Notes: a model not told the origin generated them from the sequence alone. Positions 32,983 through 45,365 are shown, counted from the first letter of the stretch. The stretch is DNA of 64,000 nucleotides from Leucophora obtusa (GCA_949987735.1 OX465299.1:62863654-62927653), one strand, 5' to 3'. Numbers and translations: made by a program.

Positions 32983-33197
32983 AATTGTTAATTTCGAAAC
33001 AATTTGTATTAAAAAATAGTGTTTTTGTATCTCAAGGTAAAATTTAAATTCTTGACGACCACGACTAGGTAATGTTCCATTTGCCCTTTGAACTAGACTT
33101 TGCATATCGATTTTAAATCTAACCGCAACCGTAACCGAATAAAAATCCGTGCGGTGACGATTCAATTATCATACATTTAAAAACAGATTTTTATAAA

Positions 33198-33328
33198 GGC
33201 AAACATACACGTTCAATACTATTGATCAATGTTTTTAAAATCAACCAATCAGAACAAAGTATTTAAAAAAATGGTTCGAAGTATTTGATTTCTAAAAAAT
33301 TGATCAAAAATATTGAACGCGTATGCCC
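33198..33328. mobile_element. 131-bp inverted-repeat MITE
   Basis: The ends GGCAAACATACACGTTCAAT and ATTGAACGCGTATGCCC pair, with GATCAAT words repeating inward. No target duplication is clear. Confidence 0.5.
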
Positions 33329-33396
33329 TACTAAAGAGTTTAATATTAAAACTTTAATTTTTTTTTTTCAAATAAGGAGTGATATTGAACAAAATC

Positions 33397-33640
33397 AGGG
33401 CTGGCAACCGATTTATAAGATTAGTGATAATTGATAACGTTATTTCAATAATCTTTCGTTGGGGTATCTTAAGGTTATCTGTATTTTAAGTTATTTCGTT
33501 GAATTATTTTGGGATTAACGGTATTTAAAATTATTTTGTTTTATTATTTTAAGGTTAACGGTGTTCTAAGTTATTCAATTAGTGGTGTTTTAAGGTAAAC
33601 AATAGTTAGTTTTGAAAAGTTTTTGACTATTACGGACCGT
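33397..33640. repeat. CAGGGCTGGCAACC-led degenerate repeat
   Basis: It begins with a hAT-like tip CAGGGCTGGCAACCG and continues with TTTTAAGGTTAACGGTGTT-type units of about 40-50 bases. No second end was found. Confidence 0.4.
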
Positions 33641-34479
33641 CTATTTTTAAAATCTTAGATTCAAAATATACCTTGGTTTATTTTATGATGATTCCCAAAA
33701 TATTTTCAGTCTAGCGGTAAGATCTCACGAGCTGAAGCGTTTTTAAAAAAATCCTTTTTTTTTAGTTTTCGGAGGAATTTTGCTTTTTATGTAAAGACAA
33801 TATACACAATATGGGTAACAGTTAGGGTTTGGGGTTCGGGAAATCCCGGGCGGGAGTTCCCGGGAAATCCCGGGAAAAGTTTGCCGGGAATTCCCGGGAA
33901 AATAATATATTTTTCCCGGGAAAACGGGAAATTTTAAAAATATTAAATTTTTTAAATTGTTTTTGTTTCGAATAGGATTTTTTAATTTTAGTCATAAAAA
34001 ACATTTTAAATACCAAAACAAAAATTTCATTGTTAAAATCTTTTAAAAGGGAATACATTTATTTGACACACAAATAAAATCTTTGCCAAGTAATTAGGAG
34101 CATTTCAACTAATAAAGATTTTTCGCATATCTTATTCAAAATTTAAGTAGTAAAGCCTAAAAACTTGGTAAAATGTTTAAAAGAAATATGAAAAAAAGCT
34201 TTGTTTTTTACAAATAATCGCCCTTACTATCTAAATTTTTCAAATGTATAATTTAGGTAAAGTCGACTTTAGTTAAAATATTGGGTGGCAGTATACCTTG
34301 ACTTGGTTTATTTTTGGAGCATTCTGATTGGTTAATTTATTTTCAACCAATCAAAATATTTGAAAATATAAATATTTTTGTAAGGTTTTCATACACAAAA
34401 TGAACAAAACCGTTTGATTAAAAATAAAGTCGACTTTAAATTTACTCCTTTATATTAAGGGTCAATAATTTTATAACTA

Positions 34480-34870
34480 CCCTAGTAAAAATGATTTTTA
34501 TATATACATACATATATGATTTTTATACAATCATTTATGGTTTTATACAATTATAACTTGTCGAGTATTGTGAAACATATATTTTTATATGATTATATCA
34601 AAAGATATTTAATTATATAAAATTATATTAGCCAGATCCACCATTTTTCGGAGCAAATAATATTTTTTTTATATAATTATATTAACCCATACATGATTTG
34701 ATCCGGAAAATGGTGGATCTGGTTAATATAATTTTATATAATTAAATATCTTTTGATATAATCATATAAAAATATATGTTTTACAATACTCGACAAGTTA
34801 TATTTGTATAAAATCATAAATGATTATATAAAAATCATATCTGATTATATAAAAATCATTTTTACTAGGG
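34480..34870. mobile_element. 391-bp palindromic MITE, TA-flanked
   Basis: The ends CCCTAGTAAAAATGATTTTT and its reverse are followed by nearly continuous pairing to a centre containing GATCCACCATTTTTCGGA / TCCGGAAAATGGTGGATC. TA flanks both ends, as for mariner-like MITEs. A diverged relative is at 58117-58453. It is nested in the hAT element and so is younger. Confidence 0.75.
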
Positions 34871-34989
34871 TAACGTTTTCATTAATAAATGTGAAAAGAA
34901 AATACTAATGGTTAACCGTGGTATCTAAATTTGGTTAACCGACATCTAAATTTGGTTCAAAAAAAAAAAAAAAAAAAATTAATGGTCAT

Positions 34990-35669
34990 GCAACTTCTCT
35001 TGAAGAAAACGACAAGCTAAAATTAGCAAAGTACCCGAAGAAAAAAGTGTAAGCTGAATAGGCATTAAAGGTTTTATGGTAGGGCAAACATTTCCTAAAA
35101 TGGTATCCAAATTAGCCGCAGTCAATCCGAACTATAACTAGATCTTCGTTTATTCGAGAAAGTTTTTATAATAAAAACCTGGCATTGCAAAAAAAGAAAC
35201 CGATGTAAAGAACATTATATTAAATTACTACAATCATGTAAAAGATATCATGATAAAAGAAATATTGAGCAATATTTCTAACAATAGGAGATTTACTATA
35301 ATCTTAGATGAATGGACAAGAATATCTCAAAAGAGATATTTGAACATAAGTATAAGCGTAAATAATTCATTTTATAACCTGGGGTTGGTTTATATATCAG
35401 GAAGATGTAATGCTGATGAAATAAGAAGAATTGTAGAAATAAGACTAGAAGAGTTTTAATTGTCTTTGGAAAATAACATTGTGGCCACCATATCTAATGG
35501 GCCAAGTGTGATGAAACGGTTTGTTTCCGACAGTCCAGTAGTAGGTGCTTTCTGCTGGGATCATGCAATTCATTTGGCAGTGCTGCGATTAATTTATGTG
35601 AAATCAAATGTTCAACATTCTGATATTTTTTACTTTGAATTCTCACTACACAGACTGCATTTGTACTGA
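34990..35669 (+). pseudogene. Broken hAT transposase
   Basis: The N-terminal part (34990-35240) is frameshifted, with phrases like TRSSFIRES. 35250-35459 reads FTIILDEWTRISQKRYLNIS, the segment around the first catalytic Asp of hAT transposases. A TAA replaces the next codon. 35460-35669 reads IVATISNGPSVMK and GAFCWDHAIHLAV, the latter matching the conserved CxxH motif. In the family the ISN is usually a TDG/TDN with the second catalytic Asp, so that Asp looks mutated to Asn. The C-terminal dimerisation region is absent and no BED finger is visible. Not functional. Confidence 0.75.
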
Positions 35670-35836
35670 AATAGTGTTTTTTTTTTTAACAAAAATTATT
35701 TATATAGGTGGTTTTCATTAACAATTTTGTTCAAAAACATTTCCCGGGATTCCCGGGAATCCCGGGAATCAAATTTTTCCATTCCCGTTTCCCGGGAAAT
35801 AAAAAAGTCCGGGAAATCCCAAACCCTAGTAACAGT

Positions 35837-36960
35837 ATATATAGCATACATGGGCAAATGTGGCCCTACAACCAATTTCGTGCGGCCCTTCATTAATATT
35901 AAAACAATCAAAAAAATGTTTTTTTAATTAAAAAAAATATTAATTAAATAAAAAAAAAAAAATAAAATCAGAATTTAAATGAACAAATATCGACTTTTTT
36001 GCACAGACGTCCTATAAAACTTTTTAAAGTATTTTCGCCTCCAATATACGAATATTAAGTGAAAAATTCCTTCTTCTTTATTTAAACCTTAAGCCTGGGA
36101 AAAATACTTTATGGCTCAATATGACGTATAAGTACTTAGGAGTCTCCAATTTTTATGAGTTTGAATTCAAAAAAATTACCTTTCATTTAAGGAAATGTTT
36201 AAGGCTGTTCTACGAGCCTCGTAAGGATCTCTAAAATCTACTTTTGAGAATTGTCCTTCAAGCACTTAAATTTGGTAAAACACTTAGATACAATAAAATT
36301 TTATTTATACACTAACGGAAATAAACCTGGGAAAATAGCAAAACAATTAGTAGATTTTTATGTTATTTTTACAGGTTAATTATTTAAAAGTAACTTTTCA
36401 GCAACATTTTTGCAGGTTTTTGCTAAATATTAGTAAGATTAGAAAAGCAAAAATAAACTCTTAAATATAATAATAGTCATTCTGCTAAAATCAATAGAAA
36501 TATTGGTGAAAAATAGACGACTGCTGATTTCACAAATAGTTTTTATTCTCTTAAAACAATTTAAAATTTTTTGTGTTTTTATTTACTAATATTTACCAAA
36601 ATTTGTTGCTGATTCTAGCAGAGTAAATTTTTATATCAATTAACTAAAATTTAGCTCAAATAAAACTAAAATTTCGTATATTTAACAGCTTTATTTATGC
36701 TATTCTTATCTTAGCAAAGAAAATCTGCTTATTTCAGCAGATTTCTTTAGCAAAAATTTTTACAGGCTTTTTTCTATTAGTGTCCTTAACCTTACCAGCC
36801 ACTCACTCCGCTTTTGACGGGATTATACCGCTTTTGAAAGGCTTGTGATGCCCCAAATTTTTATCTTGCTTTTAAAGCAAACAATTTCGCCTTATCCCAA
36901 TTTTTTAATATGATATTAAACTTTTGAATAAAGTTTTTATAATTAATTTTTTCTAGAGCT
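35837..36960. other. AT-rich stretch, no gene seen
   Basis: Phrases such as CTACTAATATTCAGC and CTTATTTCAGCAGA recur in other AT-rich stretches (2990, 39270), suggesting an old dispersed repeat. No ends were defined. Confidence 0.35.
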
Positions 36961-38450
36961 CCCAGCCAACAAACGAGCCCAAAAATGAATCAGAAAAGTG
37001 CTCAAAATATATTATTAAACTTTCACTTGTATGAAAGTGGTGAATCCAAAAGAGCCTTCTTTTTGATTCAAAAATGGCTCAAAGAATTGAGAATTATGAA
37101 GTCCAATCTGGAACGGTAATGTTATCATAACTATCATTATGGGAAAGTGCTAAAAATCCAACTTTAAATTGACTGGCGCATCCACAGATAAAAGAATTAA
37201 TGGTTGAAATCCGGTTTACATGGGGTTACACGTTAAATTTTTGCCTTTCAAGTTTCAATACGCTCACACTTTATTACTAACACACTCACATTTTTAAAAA
37301 TTGAACAGCAACTTGATATCATTTTTTTTCAAGTCGGAAGAAAACTTGACGGTCAAGTTTTAAATAGCTGATATAATTTCTTGTAAATAAATTAGTTTTT
37401 CTTTTTACAAATATTGTGCCACAATAAAACACGATGGATAAAAAAAAAAAAAAAAAAAAAATACTCGATATTCGAATACTTTCAGTATTCGTAATATAAA
37501 AAATTTGGTCTCATTATTACTTCCCAGTAATGTTTAAAAATCGTTTTTTAATATGTTTGGATTTGTAATAAAACATTTTAATTTCAAAAATTTACAAAAC
37601 AATATATTTACCTACAATTACTGAGTCAATCATTCACTAAATTCATGTATCTCTAACAATAAAAAGAGAGAATATACAAAATGTTGCCAGAATTAAAAAC
37701 AAAATTAATAACCATATATTTAGTTAGAATATTCTTCTACCTCAAGTCCAAATTCTAATATGATATTGTCATATTAGATTTTATTTGTTGTTTCAAAAAG
37801 GGTTGATCATTTTCCTGATAGACAATACAATTGTTTCGTAGGCATCACTCTACTCTTCAGTTGTCCGCAATAAGAAAATGATAACTTTCTTACTCAAACC
37901 GAGACATTACATAAGGTACAAAAAATCAACGGGACGAGAATTTTGTACTTTCGTATATGAACTGTCTGATTTGGTAAAACCAGCTATAAATCAACTCCTT
38001 TTTGAAAGCAATATTTACATAAAAGTACCCTTTGGGTACTATTTATATGTATGTTTGTGTGTTCGTTGTCAATACATTTGTAAAAACAACGAACTTTAAA
38101 CTCGAAACAAAATAAATATTTGAATGAGATTTTAGCCGTGGTATGTAGTTTTGTATAGAAAAACTGTTAAAATTATAGTTAAAAATTACTATATAAACGA
38201 CTGTCATATAGTAACTGTCATATAGTAACTATCACATATCGAAAGTTCATTAAAATCGGGGAGTGCCTACTGATATATCTTCCTTGTTAGTTTTGTTGCC
38301 AATTTACGTTATAATATACATTGGCACACTTCGAAATTTTAATTGTTCAAATCGGAATGGTATGGAATATAGCGGGTTACTAGTGAAATTGTAACACTAA
38401 CTATAGGTAACGAATGACTTTTAACACCAAATTTAATGAAATAAAAAAAA
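36961..38450. other. AT-rich stretch with one dispersed repeat
   Basis: 37740-37830 is a copy of the repeat at 17440-17510. 37440-37461 is an A-run. The 73-codon frame 37878-38099 shows no family. Confidence 0.35.
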
Positions 38451-38474
38451 AAAACAATTTAGTCTGTGCACAAG

Positions 38475-38690
38475 TAGATCACACAGAAAAATATTTAGAA
38501 CCAGTTACCTTTGAATCTATTCCAGAACAGGTTCTATTGCTAACGGTTCCATGGAACAGGCGCCAGAACTGATCCCTGATAGCCGAAATATAAGATTTCA
38601 CTGTCCCAGAACCAGTTTTGAAACTTGCTCTAGAACAAGTTCTAATGCAACCTGTTCTAGTTTCGAGGAAAATAATAATATTGCTAATAC
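38475..38690. repeat. GGAACCAGTTC-rich repeat fragment
   Basis: CCAGAACAGGTTC, GAACCAGTTTTG and CTAGAACAAGTTC are related to the larger array at 55.4-56.2 kb. It is interrupted at 38699 by a hAT-like element and seems to resume near 40640. Confidence 0.5.
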
Positions 38691-38698
38691 GTCAGACT

Positions 38699-40629
38699 TA
38701 GAGTGTCTAAAAAACCGGATATTTCAGAAAATCGGTTTTCGGTTTGTTCGAAAATTGCTATTTTTGAAAAACCAATTTCGGTTACGAGTTTCTTCAAAAC
38801 CGAAAAAACAGATTTGTTATGAAAATAAATCTGAACAAGTAGTAAAAAAAGCTAATAAAAATTAGTTAAAAGCGCCCTCCAGGAACAACTGCTGAAATCA
38901 GCTGAATCTGTTTTCTAAAGCGGGATTCAAATTGTCTGATTTTACGTCTGATAAATCAAAAAAAAAAAAAAATCCTGTTATATGATGAGATTGTCAAAAA
39001 AATCTTTTCGCAAATCTATTTGTGTTTACATCATCAGATGGAGTGATGCTAACCTTTTAAGAACAAAATTCGCAGGCAGCGCTAACAAACATTTAAAAAG
39101 CGCTAAAAATCATTATTATGGTAAAATATAATTTAATATCGCATTATTATAAAAATAATAACAAAAAAATTAAATAAAATTGTATCAGAATAAAGGTTTT
39201 ACCATAAAGGCGTTAGATTAAAAATAGAAAAACGTCAAACTAGCGCCTTTTTATAGAAAGCACTATCTACTAATATTCAGCAAAAACTTCTACTGATTTT
39301 ACCAGGATAAAATGTTATTTGCATTCAACTAAAATTTATTTAACTATAAGTAAGATTTTTGTAGATTAAACAGTTCTTGTTGCATCATCCCAATCGTACA
39401 TTTTTTATAAACAGAACCTATTAATTACAAAGAAAGTTATTATGATTTTTGTAGCAACATTCATCAGTCACCCTGAATTTTAAAAAAATTTTAAACGATT
39501 ACAAAAGATTTTCTTATCTTATTTATTTGAATACATGTGAAAAGGTATTCGGCTGTGTTCTGCATTTCGAAGTGATTTGAAATCGCAGTTAAATTGAAAT
39601 TTAAGTCCTTATTACACTGTGTTCTAAAATTTTATTTGATTTGATTTCAAGTTTTTTTTCCAGGGACGTAACAGTTATAACTTTTATTCAAAAAAGTGAT
39701 TGTTTTACAATTATTTCTTGTTTGAGTATTTTTAATTTTCTGTTTATTTGCTCTGTTTGATTTTTATTTTTAATTCAAACAAAAACAATCCAAACACGAT
39801 TTTTATTTTTTCAAAAATAATAAAAGTTATTTTGTAATTTTTTTTCTTTATCAAAAAATAACAATTAAGAATATAAATCAAAAGCCATAGAACCAATGAC
39901 TTCACCAATTATAATATCCTGATGATGTCAACTAGTGTTAATAAAAGATTGAACAGTGATTTAAAGTGAGTAAATATGTATATTCCAGCAACTTCCGGCA
40001 TTCCATTAAGCTCAATTTTTAATTTTTATTTTATTATCAAATAAAAAAGTTATTGATTAATTTTTTCAAAAAAATCATTCTGTAACTTTTATAAAAAGTT
40101 TTAAAATAAAAATCAAAAAACAACAGAAATTTATAGAAAAAAATATAAAAATTGAAAAAATTAAAATCTTTGCCGAACTTTTAGATTTTTTTGTGCAATA
40201 TGATTTATAAAATATAGTGCATTATTGAAGTATTATAATTAAATAAATTTGGGTGGTGACTTTTTTAGAAATATAACAGTTATTTTGGGTCTCTGTTTTT
40301 TTCCATAAAATGACCACTGTACAATCGTAATTCAGTAAAATTTTAAATGAATCGAAATGAAATTGAGAAAAAAATATTATGAAATTTTCACTTTCACCCA
40401 AAAGTGAAATACAGAACAAGCCCGATTATTTTTTTATATAAAGAAGGATTTTTAAATATAGAATTTTCGAACGATGAGCTTAAAAATAGTTTCGATATAA
40501 ACATGTTTTAAAAAACCGGTTAACCGACAAATAATAACCGGTTTTCGGTTTATTCGAATTTAGAAATTATGCGAAACCGGTTGGTTTTTAGAAATTAACC
40601 GGTTTTCGGTTACGGTTTTGGACACTCTA
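38699..40629. mobile_element. 1.9-kb hAT-like element with TAGAGTGTCC ends
   Basis: The left tip TAGAGTGTCTAAAAAACCG and right tip CGGTTTTGGACACTCTA pair. Subterminal AACCGGTTTTCGGTT words occur at both ends. The flanking 8-mers GTCAGACT and GTCATATT match at 6 of 8, suggesting a decayed target duplication. No transposase remains. A younger 635-bp element is nested at 39661. Confidence 0.6.
39661..40295. mobile_element. 635-bp hAT-type MITE, copy 1
   Basis: The tips are CAGGGACG and GTCTCTG with ATAACAGTTAT subterminal words. The exact 8-mer TTTTTTTC flanks both ends (39653-39660, 40296-40303). Nearly identical to 49209-49842. Confidence 0.85.
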
Positions 40630-40639
40630 GTCATATTAC

Positions 40640-41105
40640 ATACAAAAATAACCGGTTGTAGTACATAAATTAGAATCTATGCTAATGCAGATATTCTGAA
40701 ACCTGTTCTTGTATTTTATTTTTTGACTTAAAAAACTCAATATTTCCATCTAACAGTAAAATATATTTTTATTCACGTGTGCCAAAAAAATTTATTTACT
40801 TGGTTTATACGAGTATATAAAAAAAAATCCGACTTAATGTCAAGGATGATTATAATTTAAAAAAAAACATGTATTCATTCAAATAATCATAAATTATTTT
40901 CATTAGCTTTAAATTCAATAGTTTTATGTTGATGTCATAGAAAACTTTATTTTTTTTCTAAATCAAAACTAATTTAAAAACAATCTTAATGCATCTATAA
41001 AATTCATCAAAACCAGGTAAACCACTTTCCTTGCAAATTCTTAGCAAAAAATTAAAAACTTTATGAATTTTTATTTTATTTTTATGCTAAATTATTATTA
41101 GGAAC
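40640..41105. other. AT-rich sequence, no gene seen
   Basis: Nothing beyond a possible continuation of the GGAACC-type repeat at 40640-40720. Confidence 0.35.
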
Positions 41106-41518
41106 GGGGCTGGTTTTAAATGGCACAAAAAGAATTTAAATTGCCACAGAAAATTGTACGAAAAAACAACAAAAGTTGGCATGCTAAATGGAAAATGTTA
41201 AAAAACCTACTTGTTGATTAAGTGTTTTTTTTTTAATATTTCGGACAAAAACAATAATAAGGGAACTGCCACAGTTGAACTGCCAAAATGCAACCAGCGT
41301 AAATTAGTATAATTTTTAAGTTTGAAATTTTCGGAAATTTAATTTTAAATAATATTAAAAAAATTTATTTTTTTTTAATTTTTTCCAAAAGTTCTTTATA
41401 AGGATTAGGTTTTTATTGTATTTTATAGCATATTTTAGTAAATATTGCAAAAAAATCTAATTATCCATAAAAATGGTATTTTTACATAATAATTGAAAAA
41501 ATGGCAACAACTTGCCCT
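41106..41518. mobile_element. CAGGGCAAGTT-ended element, decayed
   Basis: The right tip is GGCAACAACTTGCCCTG; the left tip is a weaker CGGGGCTGG. The interior matches 13830-14035 (TGGCACAAAAAG, GTTGATTAAGTG, CACAGTTGAACTGCC). hAT-like, uncertain. Confidence 0.5.
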
Positions 41519-41980
41519 GGTTATTACTTAACATATTTCAAAATAAAAATTTATAATATTATTAACGCGAAAGAAAAAAAAAATGAAGTGAAAGAGGGGT
41601 TGGTTACCAACAAATTTGTTAATTATTGCAAATTTATTATGCAAAAAGGCAATATATGCTTTTTCTTTGTTAAATTTAACTTAAACAAAGATTTTGCAAA
41701 AACGATTATATATTAAAAATCACATAAAGTTAAATAAAATAAGACACTCCTAAACAACAGGTTAGGATGGTTAGCAAATATAAATATGCAAAACTAAATT
41801 ATTGGTTACGTTTTTATAAATATAAAACAACAAACATATTTATTGTTTTTTATGCTTCTCTGTTCCGCAAATGTGGTTAACATTTTTATATCCTTATTAG
41901 GCTTATTGGGATTTTTAAAATAAACTAAAAAATTGTTATGAATATAAAGTGGGACTATTATTGAACGATTTCGCCAATTA
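41519..41980. other. AT-rich sequence, no gene seen
   Basis: A 71-codon frame at 41501-41716 is Lys/Asn/Phe-rich, as expected from AT-rich DNA. Confidence 0.35.
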
Positions 41981-42617
41981 CACTGTGAGACAAATGGTAG
42001 GGGTCAGTGATCGGGAAGGGTTCAAACTACCGGGGAAAGTTATATCGGTAAAAACGAAGTTATACGTGTCCCGGCGTTTCGCTGGGTCAATCCTAGGAAT
42101 CGAGATATATCGATTTGACCTTTGGTGGTCTTTTTTTTTGACATAACTCGAGAACCACTAGTCCGATTTTGCTCAAACAATTATAAAAAAATTAAAAATT
42201 ACAATTCCTTTAATCTGTTCATATAACGTTTTTCTATATACTCAACAGTTTTGCCGGTAAAAATAATTGTATGAAGAAAAAAATATTTTGTTGCCTAAAA
42301 TATTAAAAAAAAAGTAATAAACAAAAGGTTATTGATTTTTATGGTAGCGGTAACAAACATTTATTTTTACCGGCAAAACTGTTGACTATATAGAAAAACG
42401 TTATATGAACAGATTAAAGGAATTACAATTTTTAATTTTTTTGAAATTGTTTGAGCAAAATCGGACTAGTGGTTCTCGAGTTATGTCAAAAAAAAAAGAT
42501 ATATCTCGATTCCTAGACGTGACCCAGCGAAACGCCGGGACACGTATAACTTGTTTTTGACCGATATAACATTTCCCGTTGGTTTCATCCCATCCCGATT
42601 TTGACTGTCGCATAGTG
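41981..42617. mobile_element. 637-bp CACTR-ended foldback element
   Basis: The ends CACTGTGAGACA and TGTCGCATAGTG pair at 10 of 12. Arms of about 250-300 bases (including CCCGGCGTTTCGCTGGGTCA and ACTCGAGAACCACTAGTCCG) pair closely around a 75-base centre. TTA flanks both sides. CACTR tips with a 3-bp duplication are the pattern of CACTA/EnSpm elements. No transposase. Confidence 0.65.
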
Positions 42618-43268
42618 TTATCGAACTATTTAAATAATAAAAAACCTAATTATTCAAAAATTCTGCTTAATCACAAATGTGGTCAACCGAAGTAGTAATT
42701 GTCGAATTTATTAATTATGATTTTTATTAATCAAGTTTTTGAATTCTTTTAGAGTTGATTTATAGGAAGAAGAATAAGAAAACATTTTTATCGAAAAATT
42801 TAACAGACACAAGGGATCACCAGACTGCCGCAGTTTCGTCTTACCCAAAGACTCGTCAGTGGTTAGTTTATTCTTGTTTTTTTTTTTTGCTATCGATAAC
42901 GCTTTTCTTACCATAATTTGATATCGAAATATGAAATATAGTAATGGTTATTTGTTAAATCTTCCGGACCGGTGGTCAAACCATTAAAAACCGATAAAAA
43001 TTTTACAAATATTTTGAGTGTTTTGAAAGTATAATGAATTGTGTTACGACGAATTCTATCATCATCGATCCGTTAGTGACTAATCTTTTAACTACACTGT
43101 ATGCAGCTGACATCGAGATTTCGGATATCGGCAAAAATACAAACAAGCTAGGGTACACACAGAAAATAAATTGGTTAGATTTCTATAGGAACCAAAGCAA
43201 TTGTTTCGATAATCAATAATTTTAATTGTAGTTACATATTTAAAATTCATCATCAGAAAATTTAATTA
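42618..43268. repeat. AT-rich region with SINE-like body fragment
   Basis: 42750-42877 (minus strand) matches the body of the SINE-like repeat at 47572-47872: CAAAGACTCGTCAGTGGTTA, CAGACTGCCGCAGTTTCGTC, AAGAAGAATAAG. The tRNA-like head is missing. Confidence 0.6.
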
Positions 43269-43504
43269 CCCAGTGTAGAAAATCAATTCCAGATATATGG
43301 TTATGTAAGTACATACTTGGTAATGGCAACTAGTTACTTTTGTTATTACATTTCTTATCACCTTTGTATGGCGATGTCGCGAAAAATAATGAGTTATGGT
43401 TTCACACCAGAATACGAAAAATCAAAAAATATATCGTTACCTATGTGCTTACCAGTACTGACAAAAATAATGAGTCTAAAAATAGATTTTCAAAAAAATA
43501 AATT

Positions 43505-44884
43505 GAAGGGCTTAGTGTAAAAACATGATGAGCCACATGATCTCAAAAACTGATTTTATGTGTTCATTGTATTACCTAATACCGTAAAAACATCCACTGA
43601 AAATATCTAAGCCATATTGCAATAAATTTCGGATCTAGGGTAAAAGCTACTTTTTACAATTCGATTTTATTGTGAACATTTTGTATTCAAAAACATGATA
43701 AGCCACAATTATAAACTACACCTCTAAACAAAAAGATGAATTCTGAAGAAAATATAAGCGGAAATAAAGTTTTTTGTGAAGATAATGATGGTAGTATGGT
43801 GGACAAAGATTTTCAGCCAACTGATGGTGAAGTAATTTCAGAAACCAGCGATATGTGATTTATATTAATTTTGTGGCTTATCAAGTTATTGATGAAATTT
43901 TTAAAGATATTTTTATTTTGAAAAATCGTAGCTCCTCCTCGGGACTATCATACTTAGGATACTTGTACTCAGAATTCATGCAAAACTACTATCAGATATC
44001 CGTTGCTGGACCACTAGATGCCATTGAAATGAGTTATTTCAAAAATGTGGATTGTCAAGTTATTCCGGAACTATTATTAGAGATACCTCTATTTTGAAGA
44101 AAAGGTAGATTTATTGTAGTACTGTAAAAATTTAGATACTTATGATAAGTGCTATGTTAAAACCTCTAGCACAAATTCGTAGCTATAAGAATGGAAGATA
44201 GTGCAAACCATTATTTTAAAATTATGTGGCTTATCAAATTATTGCAGAAATTTTATTAAGAATTTTTCTATTTTGAAGAAAAGGTTGGTATTTGCTGGAC
44301 TTTCATGCACTTAGATAAAAATTCAAACAGAGAAAAAAAAGGTCCCAAATTAAATAGAGAATCCCTTACCCTTCTAGATAGAAGTCTTACTCAGGCACTT
44401 GTGACAAGTGTCTTCCAGCGAGGGATATATGGTATAAGACTTACTTTATCACTCATAAAATGTATCCAGAGCATGAAAGTCCTGCAAAACACCTAAAATT
44501 TCTTCAAAATAACAAAATCTTGAATAAATTTTCTGGAAATATAAGCCACACTATTTTAATAAAACCGTTTTACTGTATTCTAGTCTTCCAGCGAGGGATA
44601 TATGGTATAAGACTTACTTTATCACTCAAAATAAAAAAAAAATCTTGAATAAAGTTTCTGCAATAACTTGATAAGCCACACTTTTTCTTTGACACAATGG
44701 TTTCTGCTTTGCTCCTGGTATCCATCGATGGATATGATGTAGTAGTCTTCCTTAAACACTTATTTCGTCCATCAAGAATGTTATTTAATTAAAAGCTGAT
44801 TTTACACATTTTTTTTAAACTTTAAGGGCGATTATTTTAATATTTTTATTTTGTGGCTTATCAACTTATTGCCCTAAGCCCTTC
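43505..44884. mobile_element. 1380-bp element with TGTGGCTTATCA motifs
   Basis: The ends are GAAGGGCTTAGTGTAA and GCCCTAAGCCCTTC. AATT adjoins both ends; being palindromic it could be target or terminus. The neighbouring copy at 45366 lacks it. The 12-mer TGTGGCTTATCA or its reverse, exact or with one or two changes, lies at 43526, 43696, 43872, 44225, 44539, 44669 and 44852. A 47-base segment beginning GTCTTCCAGCGAGGGATATA is repeated near 44410 and 44583. No transposase recognised. Confidence 0.7.
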
Positions 44885-44940
44885 AATTATATAAAAAAAA
44901 AATATTTTTTATTGTATTTTTTTTTTTTTTTAATAAAATT

Positions 44941-45012
44941 TGCTGGTGCGGGAATCGAACCTGGGTCTACAGATTGCCAGTCAATAGCACTACCATCTGA
45001 GCTATATCGACA
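44941..45012 (-). other. Antisense tRNA-like module
   Basis: The minus strand has A-box TAGCTCAGATGGTAGTGC and an exact B-box GGTTCGATTCC, with ACCAGCA after it. The anticodon-arm-like loop CTGGCAA is closed by AGT/TCT-type pairs. The acceptor stem does not pair. Part of the TA-flanked element. Confidence 0.65.
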
Positions 45013-45365
45013 TGTAATATTTAACAGATAAAAACATAATTGACCTGCTGCACACAAGTAAGCTTACTCGCCAACATACAAAAAATCAAAAAAATATGTG
45101 GTTACATATATCCCTACCAGTGTTGAAAAAATATAGAGTCTAAAAATAGATTTCAAAAATTTAAAAAAAAATCTAGAAAATTACTTTCTATTTAAAATAA
45201 TGATACAAATAAGTCATTATCAGTAACTCATTATTATATGTTTTAAAATAATGCAGAAGGTAAGTGGGTGTCATTACTGGTAGTCCAAAAAATAATGATG
45301 TGTCATTACCATTTCTACACTGGGTATGAACAGAAAATATATAAGATTTACTAAAACACTGTAAT

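Larger units (their letters stand above)
33823..35828 (+). mobile_element. 2.0-kb hAT element with TAGGGTTTGGG ends
   Basis: The termini TAGGGTTTGGG and CCCAAACCCTA are exact. The 8-mer GTAACAGT flanks both sides (33815-33822 and 35829-35836). Both subterminal regions are packed with CCCGGGAAT/ATTCCCGGG words, likely transposase-binding sites. Inside are a broken transposase (34990-35669) and a nested TA-flanked MITE (34480-34870). Confidence 0.9.
43269..45324. mobile_element. TA-flanked CCCAGTGTAGAAA element, copy 1
   Basis: The ends are CCCAGTGTAGAAA and TTTCTACACTGGG, with TA on both sides. The internal order matches 45366-46015: GTGGTTATGTAAGTACATAC, ATGGCGATGTCGCGAAAAAT, an antisense tRNA-like module, then CTTACTCGCCAACATAC. 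It is interrupted by a 1380-bp element at 43505. The 67- and 75-codon frames in both copies are conserved DNA, not recognisable proteins. Confidence 0.75.

Noticed and set aside
39925..39945. Hammerhead-like CTGATGATGTC in the 635-bp hAT element
   Set aside because: The word occurs in both copies, but stems I and II and the GAAA core are missing.
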